From assembly GCF_947495285.1 (NCBI RefSeq), contig NZ_CANLXZ010000006.1:1-64000 (forward strand): DNA of 64,000 bases, given 5' to 3'. The notes beneath the pieces were generated by a model. It ran no database searches and was not told the DNA's origin. It saw nothing but the letters and a program-made list of their open reading frames with translations. Below are positions 33,190 to 41,725 of the stretch, piece after piece. The DNA is from an uncultured Nonlabens sp. (GTDB taxonomy: Bacteria > Bacteroidota > Bacteroidia > Flavobacteriales > Flavobacteriaceae). Positions within the stretch are counted from its first letter, which is position 1, and every line of letters starts with the position of its first letter. Both the position numbers and the translations under genes were made by a program.

Positions 33190-35739
33190 ATGAAACAAAC
33201 GATATTGCTATTGTTGGTTCTCGCTTTCGCGAAAGCGTTACCAGCACAAACTATTGTAGACCCTACACTAGATTATTACTTACCACAAAAAGTTTCCTAT
33301 AATCCAGACATTCCCACACCGCAAGAAATCATAGGTTATGTACCAGGTAAATGGCATGTATCTCATGATCAACTAGCTCAATACATGATGGTACTGGCAG
33401 ATAAATCAGATCGATTTACTATTGAAAATCGTGGTAAAACCTATGAAGACCGACCTTTATACTTACTAACAGTAACCAGTGTTGAAAATCAAAAAAACAT
33501 AGAACAAATAAGAAAAGACCATGTTGCTGCAACAGACAAAGATGCTGTAGACAACACAAACGCACCCATAGTAGTTTATCAAGGGTTTTCTATTCATGGA
33601 AACGAGCCTAGTGGTTCTAACGCCGCTCTACTTCTAGCCTACCATCTAGCTGCCGCACAAGGACCAGAAATGGAAGCGCTTTTAAAAAATACCGTTATAC
33701 TTCTAGACCCTAGTTTAAATCCAGATGGATTGCAACGATTTGCCAGTTGGGTTAATCAAAATAAAAGTAAAAATGTAAACCCAGACACCTACGACAGAGA
33801 ATACAATGAAACATGGCCTGGTGGACGTACAAATCACTACTGGTTTGATATGAATCGCGACTGGCTACCAGTTCAATTACCAGAATCGCAAGCCCGCATA
33901 GAAACATTCCATAAATGGCTGCCTAATATTTTAACAGATCATCATGAAATGGGAACTAACTCCACTTTCTTTTTTCAGCCTGGAATACCGTCCAGAACAC
34001 ACCCATTAACTCCTGCGATGAATCAAAAACTGACTCGTGAAATAGGAAATTACCTGGCTCAAGGTTTTGATAAAATAGGCTCGCTTTATTACACAGAAGA
34101 AGATTATGACGATTTCTACTACGGTAAAGGGTCTACTTTTCCAGATATTAATGGTTCTATAGGTATTCTTTTTGAGCAAGCTAGCTCTAGAGGTCATGCA
34201 CAGAATTCTGACAATGGAATTCTTACTTTTCCTTTTACGATAAGAAACCAATTCACAGCAGCTTTGAGCACCTTAAAAGCAGTAACTAATAAACGTAAAG
34301 AAATACTCGATTATCAAAATCAGTTTTATAAAGATGCGAGAAAAGAAGTTAGCGGTGGCGCTATCATCTTTGGAGATCATACAGATGCTGGAAGAACAGA
34401 TGCACTTGCTGAAATTTTATTGAGACACAAGATAGAAGTACGCTCTCTTAAAAACGATGTTTCTAAAAATGGTAAAACCTACAAAAAAGGACATGCTTAT
34501 ATCGTACCTAAGAATCAAAAAAACTCTCGATTAATCAACGCTATGTTTGAAAAGCGTACCACTTTTAAAGACAGTTTATTTTATGACATCAGTGCATGGA
34601 CTTTTCCACTAGCCTTTGATATGGATTATGATGAAGATGCTAATTTAAATGATGCTGAGAATGAATTGCCATATTATGACCCTAAAGCCATAAGTTCTAA
34701 AATAGGTAATAAAGTAACGATAGAACAAAAGGCTATTCCTGTTTCAGATTACGCTTATTTAATTCCAGCAAATGAATATTATACTCCTAAAGCGTTAAAC
34801 AGTTTACTTTCTAAAGGTATAAGAGCTAAGGTAGCCATGAAACCTTTTAATATAAATAATACTGCGTACGATTATGGAACCATCATGATACCTGCAGAAG
34901 GTCAATCGATAACATCTACAGAAATGGCTTCTTTATTTAATGAAATACAATCTAATACAGGGATTGCTTTTCATAATATAACCACTGGCCTCACAGAAGG
35001 AATCGATTTAGGTTCACGTCAGTTCAGGAATATTAAATTACCTAAAATTGCAGTACTTGTAGGTGAAGGAATAAATCCGTCGGACGCAGGAGAGATCTGG
35101 TATTTAATGGACCAGAAATATGATATACCTATTACAAAAATAAACCTAGCAGATATGAACCGTAAGGACTTGAGTCGTTACAACACCATTATAGTTCCTG
35201 CGACTTATGGCAGTCCAGAAAATGAGGTAATCGACCAATTAAAAACATGGACTCGCAATGGTGGTACTTTAATAGGATATCGCAGCGCATTAAGATGGAT
35301 GAGCAGTTCTAAATTATTACCTCTTAAATTCAAAAAAACTAAAAACCCTGCAAAGAATATCACCTTTGAGCAACGTCGCGATCACAGCGGCGCACAACGC
35401 ATAGGCGGCGCTATATTTGAAACCAAGCTGGATCGATCGCATCCTATTGCATTTGGCTTTAAAGACGACCAGTTGCCTATGTTTAGAAACACCACTCTTT
35501 TTATAGAACCACACAAAGACAGTTACCGCAACCCTATCAGGTACACAGACAGCCCTTTAATGAGTGGCTATATTTCTGATATAAATTTAGAAGCTTTAAA
35601 GAGCACGGTACCTTTTCAGCACAATAATTATGGCCGTGGTGACGTCATAGGTTTTACAGATAATACTCAGTTTAGAGCATTCTGGTACGGAACTAATAAA
35701 TTATTAATGAATGCTATCTTCTTTGCCGCAGAGATGTAA
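33190..35739 (+). CDS. Secreted M14 family zinc carboxypeptidase-like protein
   Basis: An 849-residue protein with a signal peptide (residues 1-20, ending PAQ), a catalytic M14 domain with the zinc ligands H136 and E139 in SIHGNEPSG, the substrate arginine region NRDW, the DHHEMGTNSTFFF block, and an ILFEQASSRG active-site Glu region. The last 350 residues form a DUF/GATase-like domain. The palindrome encodes residues 12-16 (AFAKA) inside the signal peptide, placing a Lys in the hydrophobic core. It is probably a periplasmic or secreted peptidase. Confidence 0.87.
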   Translation: MKQTILLLLVLAFAKALPAQTIVDPTLDYYLPQKVSYNPDIPTPQEIIGYVPGKWHVSHDQLAQYMMVLADKSDRFTIENRGKTYEDRPLYLLTVTSVENQKNIEQIRKDHVAATDKDAVDNTNAPIVVYQGFSIHGNEPSGSNAALLLAYHLAAAQGPEMEALLKNTVILLDPSLNPDGLQRFASWVNQNKSKNVNPDTYDREYNETWPGGRTNHYWFDMNRDWLPVQLPESQARIETFHKWLPNILTDHHEMGTNSTFFFQPGIPSRTHPLTPAMNQKLTREIGNYLAQGFDKIGSLYYTEEDYDDFYYGKGSTFPDINGSIGILFEQASSRGHAQNSDNGILTFPFTIRNQFTAALSTLKAVTNKRKEILDYQNQFYKDARKEVSGGAIIFGDHTDAGRTDALAEILLRHKIEVRSLKNDVSKNGKTYKKGHAYIVPKNQKNSRLINAMFEKRTTFKDSLFYDISAWTFPLAFDMDYDEDANLNDAENELPYYDPKAISSKIGNKVTIEQKAIPVSDYAYLIPANEYYTPKALNSLLSKGIRAKVAMKPFNINNTAYDYGTIMIPAEGQSITSTEMASLFNEIQSNTGIAFHNITTGLTEGIDLGSRQFRNIKLPKIAVLVGEGINPSDAGEIWYLMDQKYDIPITKINLADMNRKDLSRYNTIIVPATYGSPENEVIDQLKTWTRNGGTLIGYRSALRWMSSSKLLPLKFKKTKNPAKNITFEQRRDHSGAQRIGGAIFETKLDRSHPIAFGFKDDQLPMFRNTTLFIEPHKDSYRNPIRYTDSPLMSGYISDINLEALKSTVPFQHNNYGRGDVIGFTDNTQFRAFWYGTNKLLMNAIFFAAEM
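33223..33236. repeat. Palindrome copy 6, in the M14 signal peptide
   Basis: A perfect core with one extra matching pair (CG...CG, 16 bp), read as AFAKA. Confidence 0.92.
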
Positions 35740-35760
35740 AATTAAGATTATAACTTGTTA

Positions 35761-35799
35761 AAAAAAATGCTTCTCAAAAAAACAGAAGCATTTTTTTTT
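35761..35799. terminator. Bidirectional terminator between M14 peptidase and csaA
   Basis: A 14-bp stem (35761-35774 with 35784-35797) with A and T tracts on either side. Confidence 0.85.
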
Positions 35800-35840
35800 G
35801 TAAAATCACTAGTTGAATTTCATTCTCTAATTAAACAGTA

Positions 35841-36173
35841 TTACCCTACTCGATCACCATTATTTGCATGAGCACTAGGCTGTAACAGTACAACGTCCTT
35901 ATCACCTCCTACTACACCTAGAACGAGGCACTCACTCATAAAATTAGCTATTTGCTTTTTAGGAAAATTAACAACCGCTATAACTTGCTTACCTACTAGA
36001 TCGTTTTTAACATATCGCTTAGTGATTTGCGCACTGGTCTTTTTAATACCTAAATCTCCAAAATCAATTTGCAATTGATAAGCAGGATTACGCGCCTCTG
36101 GAAAATCACTCACCGTTAGCACCGTTCCTACACGCATGTCTACTTTTTCAAAATCACCCCAAGAGATCTCCAT
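35841..36173 (-). CDS. csaA: CsaA-like tRNA-binding domain protein
   Basis: A 110-residue protein with an OB-fold tRNA-binding domain: FEKVDMRVGTVLTV, IDFGDLGIKKTSAQIT, GKQVIAVVNFPKKQIANFMS and CLVLGVVGG. CsaA is a chaperone-like protein with tRNA-binding fold. I place the start at the ATG at 36173, which overlaps the stop of the decayed upstream gene as TGATG; the TTG at 36176 is not needed. Confidence 0.87.
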   Translation of the reverse strand: MEISWGDFEKVDMRVGTVLTVSDFPEARNPAYQLQIDFGDLGIKKTSAQITKRYVKNDLVGKQVIAVVNFPKKQIANFMSECLVLGVVGGDKDVVLLQPSAHANNGDRVG

Positions 36174-36468
36174 CAATTCATTTTTAATTTTTCTATCATT
36201 TCTGGAAAGGTATATGATTGTGCTCCATAAGCATTACCATCAGTCCTTTCTCACCTGTTTTACACCCTAGAACATAGAGAATGGCGCGCTCTCCTTTACT
36301 ACTCATTCCCTCAAATCTATAAAACTTTACTACTTCTGTCTCTCCTGCTTTCCATTTTTTTTTAATCCTTAGAATGCACTCCGTAATCCATAAGATCTAA
36401 ATTTACTGTAAAACCGTCTTTTGCAAATTTTCTATCGCTTCTGAAGGTGTGTGGAATCTGCTTTTCAT
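36173..36468 (-). pseudogene. Frameshifted small 'phosphoribosylpyrophosphate synthetase-like' protein gene
   Basis: Translated in pieces, it recovers MKSRFHTPSEAIENLQK, then (shifted) DGFTVNLDLMDYGVHSKD, then KAGETEVVKFYRFEGMSSKG and ERAILYVLGCKTGEKGL, then (shifted) DGNAYGAQSYTFPEMIEKLKMN. This resembles the small conserved flavobacterial protein often annotated phosphoribosylpyrophosphate synthetase, although it is far too short for the enzyme. The reading frame changes at least twice (near 36414 and near 36240). The stop TGA overlaps the csaA start, suggesting a formerly coupled operon. Confidence 0.72.
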
Positions 36469-36557
36469 TCTTATTGTTTTTAGATTAAGGGAAACAATAC
36501 CGTTAAAAAAAGGTTTAAAATAAATTTAGTAGAATAAAAAGGATAGAAATAGGTCTC

Positions 36558-36571
36558 GCTTTCGCGAAAGC
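36558..36571. repeat. Palindrome copy 7, intergenic
   Basis: A perfect 14-bp core extended to 16 bp (CG...CG), about 45 bases upstream of the thioredoxin-like gene. Confidence 0.92.
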
Positions 36572-36614
36572 GTAACAAAAATCATACTTTTACTACTTAT
36601 AAATAAAAACTATC

Positions 36615-37169
36615 ATGTCCTTAACCCCATCTACCATGTTACCGTTAGGAACAACGGCACCAGACTTTACTCTACTAGACACCGTGAGTGGTGCACTGCT
36701 CAATTTACAAGAACAAAAAGGTACTAGAGGTACGGTAGTTATGTTTATATGTAATCACTGTCCATTTGTAATTCATGTAAATGAAGAGCTGGTAAGAATA
36801 GCAAATGATTATAGATCTACAGGTTTTAACTTTATAGCTATTTCTAGTAATGATGTCCTTAACTATCCACAAGATGGGCCAGATCGCATGAGCCAGCATG
36901 CTGATGAGAACGACTACCCATTTCCTTATTTATATGATGAAACGCAAGAAGTAGCGAGAGCATATAACGCGGCATGTACACCAGATTTTTATTTGTTTAA
37001 CGACCATTTAAAATTAGTCTATCGAGGCCAGTTAGACGACTCTAGACCTGGTAACGGAATACCGCTTACTGGTAGGTCTTTACGTGAATCTATGGATGCG
37101 CTTTTAGGAAATAGAAAAGTTCCAGAACCACAAAAACCGAGCATAGGCTGTAATATCAAGTGGAAATAA
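36615..37169 (+). CDS. Thioredoxin-family protein (AhpC/TSA-like redoxin)
   Basis: A 184-residue protein with a thioredoxin fold: APDFTLLDTVSGALLNL, a CNHCPF motif (CxxC-type site, about residue 46) and the C-terminal ACTPDFYLFN. It is probably a cytoplasmic thiol-dependent peroxidase or disulfide reductase; the substrate is unknown. It is followed by lgt after about 70 bases. Confidence 0.8.
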   Translation: MSLTPSTMLPLGTTAPDFTLLDTVSGALLNLQEQKGTRGTVVMFICNHCPFVIHVNEELVRIANDYRSTGFNFIAISSNDVLNYPQDGPDRMSQHADENDYPFPYLYDETQEVARAYNAACTPDFYLFNDHLKLVYRGQLDDSRPGNGIPLTGRSLRESMDALLGNRKVPEPQKPSIGCNIKWK

Positions 37170-37238
37170 TTGAAAGATGAAGTAGTCGCTATTTTAAACG
37201 ATAAAGAGTAATTTAGCAACTTAAAAAAATTATTGTTT

Positions 37239-38189
37239 ATGTTCTCACTTAAAGTGATCTGGAATCCCTTAGAAGGGCTTGATTTAGTCTTTTTAAAATT
37301 GCATTTTTATAGTCTTTCTTATGTTATCGCATTTATATTAGGATGGTACATTATTAAACCTATCTTTAAAAGAGATGGTGTGAGTGTAGAAAAACTAGAT
37401 CCGCTATTTATGTATACCGTAATAGGTTGTTTAATCGGTGCACGATTAGGTCACTATCTATTTTATGAACCATCTACTTTTTTTTCAGACCCTTTAAGAG
37501 TATTCTTACCTTTTGAAACAGATCCATTTAAATGGACCGGTTTTGCAGGTATGGCAAGTCATGGAGCAGCGATAGGTGTTATTATCGCTATGTTCCTTTA
37601 CAGCCGCAAGCATTTAAAGAAAAATATATTATGGATTCTGGACCGTATAGTGGTACCGTCGGCTATAGGAGGAACTTTTGTGCGTTTAGGAAATCTTATG
37701 AATAGCGAGATAAATGGAAAACATAGTGGCAACTTTTTTGCAGGTTTTAAATTTGTGCGCGACACCAGTGATGATAATGTAAGAGCCGCACTGCAGCAAA
37801 CTAAAATATTAGATACCGACAAAGCTATTGATGCCCTGGTAAACAAGCCTCAATATGCAGATTTATTAGAATCAATACCGTATAAACATCCTGCACAATT
37901 ATATGAAGCAATTTGTTATGTAGGCGTTTTTATAATTCTTTATCTTGTCTACTGGAAAACAGATAAGCGCAATAAACCAGGCTATCTATTAGGACTATTC
38001 TTTGTTCTATTATTTACAGTAAGACTTCTTATTGAATTGGTAAAAGAACCACAAACAGATACCGACGCTTTTGAACTTATAGGCATGCACTTTAATACAG
38101 GTCAGCTTTTAAGTATTCCTTTTATTTTACTGGGTCTATTTTTTATGTTGCGACCTGCTGGTATATTTGAAAAGAAAAGTGATGCGTAA
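37239..38189 (+). CDS. lgt: Prolipoprotein diacylglyceryl transferase
   Basis: A 316-residue polytopic membrane enzyme that transfers diacylglycerol to the lipobox cysteine, needed for the many lipoproteins in this window. Motifs: GARLGHYLFYEP, the SHGAAIG loop, the signature LGNLMNSEINGK, and PAQLYEA with a late helix. I choose the ATG at 37239 because the codon at 37233 is TTG. The next gene overlaps its end by eight bases, so they are coupled. Confidence 0.93.
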   Translation: MFSLKVIWNPLEGLDLVFLKLHFYSLSYVIAFILGWYIIKPIFKRDGVSVEKLDPLFMYTVIGCLIGARLGHYLFYEPSTFFSDPLRVFLPFETDPFKWTGFAGMASHGAAIGVIIAMFLYSRKHLKKNILWILDRIVVPSAIGGTFVRLGNLMNSEINGKHSGNFFAGFKFVRDTSDDNVRAALQQTKILDTDKAIDALVNKPQYADLLESIPYKHPAQLYEAICYVGVFIILYLVYWKTDKRNKPGYLLGLFFVLLFTVRLLIELVKEPQTDTDAFELIGMHFNTGQLLSIPFILLGLFFMLRPAGIFEKKSDA

Positions 38190-38655
38190 ACTATTTTTAA
38201 GTACAACCATCTTAAGCTGTCTATTGTACAGCTGTAAACCTGATCAAGAGACTGCAATAAAAGCACGCGACTGGTCTTTTAAGGACGAGGCAGGAGGAGT
38301 GCTTATTAATAAAGAAAACGACACTCTCAAGGAATTAAAACTAGAGCTAGCCGATACAGATTACACCATACAACTAGGTATGATGTATAGAGAACAGCTT
38401 ACTGAAGACCAAGGGATGCTTTTTGTTTTTAACGATTCCAGACCTCGATTCTTCTACATGAAAAATACAGATGTACCTCTAGATATTATCTACATAACTA
38501 CAGATAATCACATAGACAGTTATTATACTGATGCGGTACCTAAAGACGAGACCTTATTAAAAAGTAAAGGTGATGCTCAGTACGTACTCCAGGTAAAAGC
38601 AGGAATGGTAGAAAAATGGAAACTTAAAGAAGGTGACCTTTTCAAGTGGCAGTAA
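38182..38655 (+). CDS. DUF192 lipoprotein
   Basis: A 157-residue lipoprotein (lipobox CLLYSCK) with a DUF192 domain: LELADTDYTIQLGMMYREQL, GMLFVFNDSRPRFFYMKNTD, VPLDIIYI and VLQVKAGMVEKWKLKEGD. The family is widespread, with no clear function. It is coupled to lgt by an eight-base overlap; the in-frame codon at 38167 is not needed. Confidence 0.82.
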   Translation: MRKLFLSTTILSCLLYSCKPDQETAIKARDWSFKDEAGGVLINKENDTLKELKLELADTDYTIQLGMMYREQLTEDQGMLFVFNDSRPRFFYMKNTDVPLDIIYITTDNHIDSYYTDAVPKDETLLKSKGDAQYVLQVKAGMVEKWKLKEGDLFKWQ

Positions 38656-38681
38656 ATTCATTCAACTAATCATTATCATTT

Positions 38682-38717
38682 AAAAAAATGCCTCTTAATT
38701 TTAGAGGTATTTTTTTT
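38682..38717 (+). terminator. Terminator after the DUF192 gene
   Basis: A stem of about 14 bp with one wobble pair and a T tract on the right. Confidence 0.75.
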
Positions 38718-38741
38718 GAGCTTGATGTTGTTAAGGGTTTT

Positions 38742-38755
38742 GCTTTCGCAAAAGA
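38742..38755. repeat. Mutated palindrome copy (two mismatches)
   Basis: GCTTTCGCAAAAGA has the same central CGCG to CGCA change as the copy at 29488. Confidence 0.6.
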
Positions 38756-39040
38756 GAAACATGAATGAAGAGTGCTTACTTAAAAAACAACTTCTCAACA
38801 AATGAAGCATATCGCAAGATCGTGTTGTGAGCGCCTTGTTCTTAGCTCTCTACAGACTACAAATGTTATATTAAACAAATACGTGACGATCAAATAGACG
38901 CTTTTGTATCTTTCTTACTCATGCTGGGTACTGGTTAGAATCAAACACTAGCGGCCTTTTAAACTAGCCGTAGGAGTTTAATAGATGAATTAAAATGTCT
39001 TTAAAAGTCAATACAAAAACACTGATGAAGCTATTAGAAT

Positions 39041-39072
39041 AAAAAATGCCTCTCCATTACAGAGAGGCATTT
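39041..39072 (-). terminator. Terminator of the T9SS type B gene
   Basis: An 11-bp perfect stem (39044-39054 with 39062-39072) with an A tract at the left that becomes a T tract on the - strand. Confidence 0.75.
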
Positions 39073-39095
39073 GTATTTAAGAGTTTTAGTAGTTG

Positions 39096-39115
39096 TTCCG
39101 TTTTCACAAAAGCGA
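39096..39115. repeat. Heavily mutated palindrome copy
   Basis: TTCCG-TTTTCACAAAAGCG keeps one outer arm and most of the core, with two central G to A changes. Confidence 0.5.
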
Positions 39116-39130
39116 TACTAGCCTACCTAT

Positions 39131-41518
39131 TTAATAATTGATATACATCCAGCTTGCAATATCCTCAGTGTCTGGATCATTAAACTTAATTACATAGAAA
39201 TAAGTCCCTACTGGAAGTAATCCGTCACCAGCAGCTACTCCTGTATTAGGAATACCTGCAAACTCTACGTAGTTGTTAGCTCTAGTCTGATACACTAAAG
39301 AACCTAATCTATTGAATACCTTCATTTCAAAATTAGGGAACTGATCTAGTCCAGTAATACTAAATTTATCGTTGACCGTATCATTATTAGGAGAGAATCC
39401 TTCTGGAACTTCTAGACCACAAGTAATAACTGTCAACTTAAACGAGCCAGTTGCAAAACAAGATGGGTCTTGTGCATTAGAAACTCTAACATAAATAACT
39501 TCTCCAGCAGATTGATAAGAATCTGGAGTCGTAATACTGTTTGAATTAGTCTCAGCATCAGATTGAGAAAGGAAGTAATCTATATCAAACTCTGCTGCTG
39601 CTGCTGTTCCTAAAATAGTAGCGTCTTGTGTTGTAAGGTCAAAAAGCTCTAAACCATTAATAGCACCATCTACATCGTCACAAGATTCCATATCTTCTAC
39701 AGCATTAAATTGAGCAAATGAATAAACGACATTTAATTCTACAACCACATGACAGCCTAAAGTAAGATCTTGCACCCTTATAAATACAGTCTCACTTGCG
39801 CTGACATTATAAGCATCAGGAGATGGGATAGCGTTTGTAGCAGCATCGGCATCTAGTCGTGTTGGATAAACGTCTATTGAGAATAAAGTTGGGTCTTCTA
39901 TTCCACTAAGAGCTTGTGTATATCTAGCGGTTAAATCTACAGTAGCAGCACCAGTATTTTGACATACAATAATATCATTAGGTTGTAAAGCGGCTATTTC
40001 TGGAGCCACATCTATACACACAGTTTCTGTATAACTACAACCGAAGCTATCTGTAAAGATATAATCATAACAATTTTGTCCAGCGAAAGTAGGTGTTACC
40101 GTAATAACGTTGTCATTTACTGCAGTAATATCTTCATTTCCGCCCCATACTTGAGACACCTCACCAGGGATATATGTTTCTGCTTCAGGAACAATTAATG
40201 GGTTAAAATTAATACCCCATTCAAAGATATAACCATTGTCCAAAGGCAGACTATCTGTGATGTTAAGGCACCACAAACCATTAAGAGATGTTCCAAGAAA
40301 TAAAGAGAAAGGATCTTCGGCAAGGTAATCTCCCTCGGGCAGTGTGGTTAAAAATAAAGAAGCCTGTGAAAGAGTTTGTGTAGCACTAGGTGCTTCAGTA
40401 AAATTATAAACAAACCCTTCTCCAGGAGATAAATCTGACTCATCGTTAATAGGTACACCTAAAAATGTACTTGTACCACCATCAGTTTTAACATCTAATA
40501 CAGCACCGTTAGGAGCTGTTAATGTAATGTCTAAATCTCCTAAATAACTGTGTTCTATATCAATATAGAAGCCTAATAAGTCTGTCACATCATCAAGTGT
40601 AGCTGCAGGTGCAAACCCACTTACATCTATACAAGTCTCATACGATCTAATTTCATTGTTTTCAATATCTTCTAAAAACGTAACACCTGAAACTGGAGGC
40701 GCAACTTGTGATGCAAATTCAGTTGCTACAACCATTCCAGTAATGTTTGCAGATTCTCCAAAACAGATAGAAGTATCTGAGGCTTGTGTTCCTGTAAAAT
40801 CTGGTGTAGTAGATACTTGTATAACAATATCTTCTAAAGATCTATCTCTACAACCGTCTGGTGCGGTAGCGACGAAGTCTATTCTATAAACACCTGGGTC
40901 GTTAAAAGTCTGTTGTAAAGTAGTACCATCAGTCTCTGTACCATCAGGAAGTCTAAATTTATAAGTTGCCCCAGTAGAATCATTTGAAAATTCAGCTGAA
41001 CCAGTAAAGTCTACTACTTCTCCCTGACATAATCTAAGGATACCATCTTCATCGATAGCAGGTACAGAAACTATGTCTGTAATAATAGTTTGACACATGT
41101 CAATACATTCTACAGCAGCTTGCCAGCCAGTAGATGTGCCTGATGAATTAGAAATAAAGGTAAATGTCAAACACCCTGAAGTGTTTGCAGCACTCGCTTC
41201 AAGTACCCCTGGAGAGTTAGTTCCTTGAAAAACACCTAAAAAAGGAGCAGTATTACTATCTCCATCATAAGCAAGAAGGATATCACCGAACTGCGTATCA
41301 AACGAATTAAAGGTTACTCGCATAGCATCTGTTGCAAATGGAGAACAGAAAGTAATAGTAAAATCTTCATTAACTGAATAATCACCTGTGATACCACCTG
41401 AGTCTGTAAAGCTACCTGAACACGAGACAAAATCGCCATTGGTCATAGGGAAGTCTTGTGCAGTTGAGAGGGCTGTAAAAAATAGTATGCCTATACAACT
41501 AAGAATAAAGTTTTTCAT
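39131..41518 (-). CDS. Large secreted multidomain protein with T9SS type B (gliding-associated) C-terminus
   Basis: A 795-residue protein with a signal peptide (ending STAQD), a CUB-like domain (about residues 30-145), a PKD-like segment (about 160-240), a proprotein-convertase P-domain (about 285-440; SYLGDLDITLTAPNG, LNGLWCLNITD), further Ig-like segments and the T9SS type B/gliding motility-associated terminus (VPEGFSPNNDTVNDKFSITG, NRLGSLVYQT, GTYFYVIKFND). It is exported through Sec and T9SS, likely for adhesion or gliding. No catalytic domain was found. Confidence 0.87.
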   Translation of the reverse strand: MKNFILSCIGILFFTALSTAQDFPMTNGDFVSCSGSFTDSGGITGDYSVNEDFTITFCSPFATDAMRVTFNSFDTQFGDILLAYDGDSNTAPFLGVFQGTNSPGVLEASAANTSGCLTFTFISNSSGTSTGWQAAVECIDMCQTIITDIVSVPAIDEDGILRLCQGEVVDFTGSAEFSNDSTGATYKFRLPDGTETDGTTLQQTFNDPGVYRIDFVATAPDGCRDRSLEDIVIQVSTTPDFTGTQASDTSICFGESANITGMVVATEFASQVAPPVSGVTFLEDIENNEIRSYETCIDVSGFAPAATLDDVTDLLGFYIDIEHSYLGDLDITLTAPNGAVLDVKTDGGTSTFLGVPINDESDLSPGEGFVYNFTEAPSATQTLSQASLFLTTLPEGDYLAEDPFSLFLGTSLNGLWCLNITDSLPLDNGYIFEWGINFNPLIVPEAETYIPGEVSQVWGGNEDITAVNDNVITVTPTFAGQNCYDYIFTDSFGCSYTETVCIDVAPEIAALQPNDIIVCQNTGAATVDLTARYTQALSGIEDPTLFSIDVYPTRLDADAATNAIPSPDAYNVSASETVFIRVQDLTLGCHVVVELNVVYSFAQFNAVEDMESCDDVDGAINGLELFDLTTQDATILGTAAAAEFDIDYFLSQSDAETNSNSITTPDSYQSAGEVIYVRVSNAQDPSCFATGSFKLTVITCGLEVPEGFSPNNDTVNDKFSITGLDQFPNFEMKVFNRLGSLVYQTRANNYVEFAGIPNTGVAAGDGLLPVGTYFYVIKFNDPDTEDIASWMYINY

Positions 41519-41668
41519 AAATAATAGTATTGCGTTTTGGATATAGTTAAACTATCTGCAAAATAATCAAATTTGTTAACTCATTATTAAGAAATTATAA
41601 TTTCTATAAACTGTTTATCAAATAAATTTACAGAAATAGATGAAAGACAACTATGATCGCTATAATAC

Positions 41669-41702
41669 ATAAAAAAAACCGCTTGATATCATCAAGCGGT
41701 TT
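41669..41702 (-). terminator. Terminator of secDF
   Basis: A perfect 12-bp stem (41676-41687 with 41691-41702) with an A tract that reads as U tract on the - strand. Confidence 0.8.
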
Positions 41703-41725
41703 AAAATAAATATTAAAAGAATAGA

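Larger units (their letters stand above)
38656..39130. other. Gene-free region with two hairpins and decayed sequence
   Basis: The stretch contains two terminator-like hairpins and two mutated palindrome copies (38742-38755 and 39096-39115). Between them, all frames carry stops. One short patch reads RDDQIDAFVSFLLMLGTG before a stop, which may be the remnant of a coding sequence, but I cannot assign it. Confidence 0.4.
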
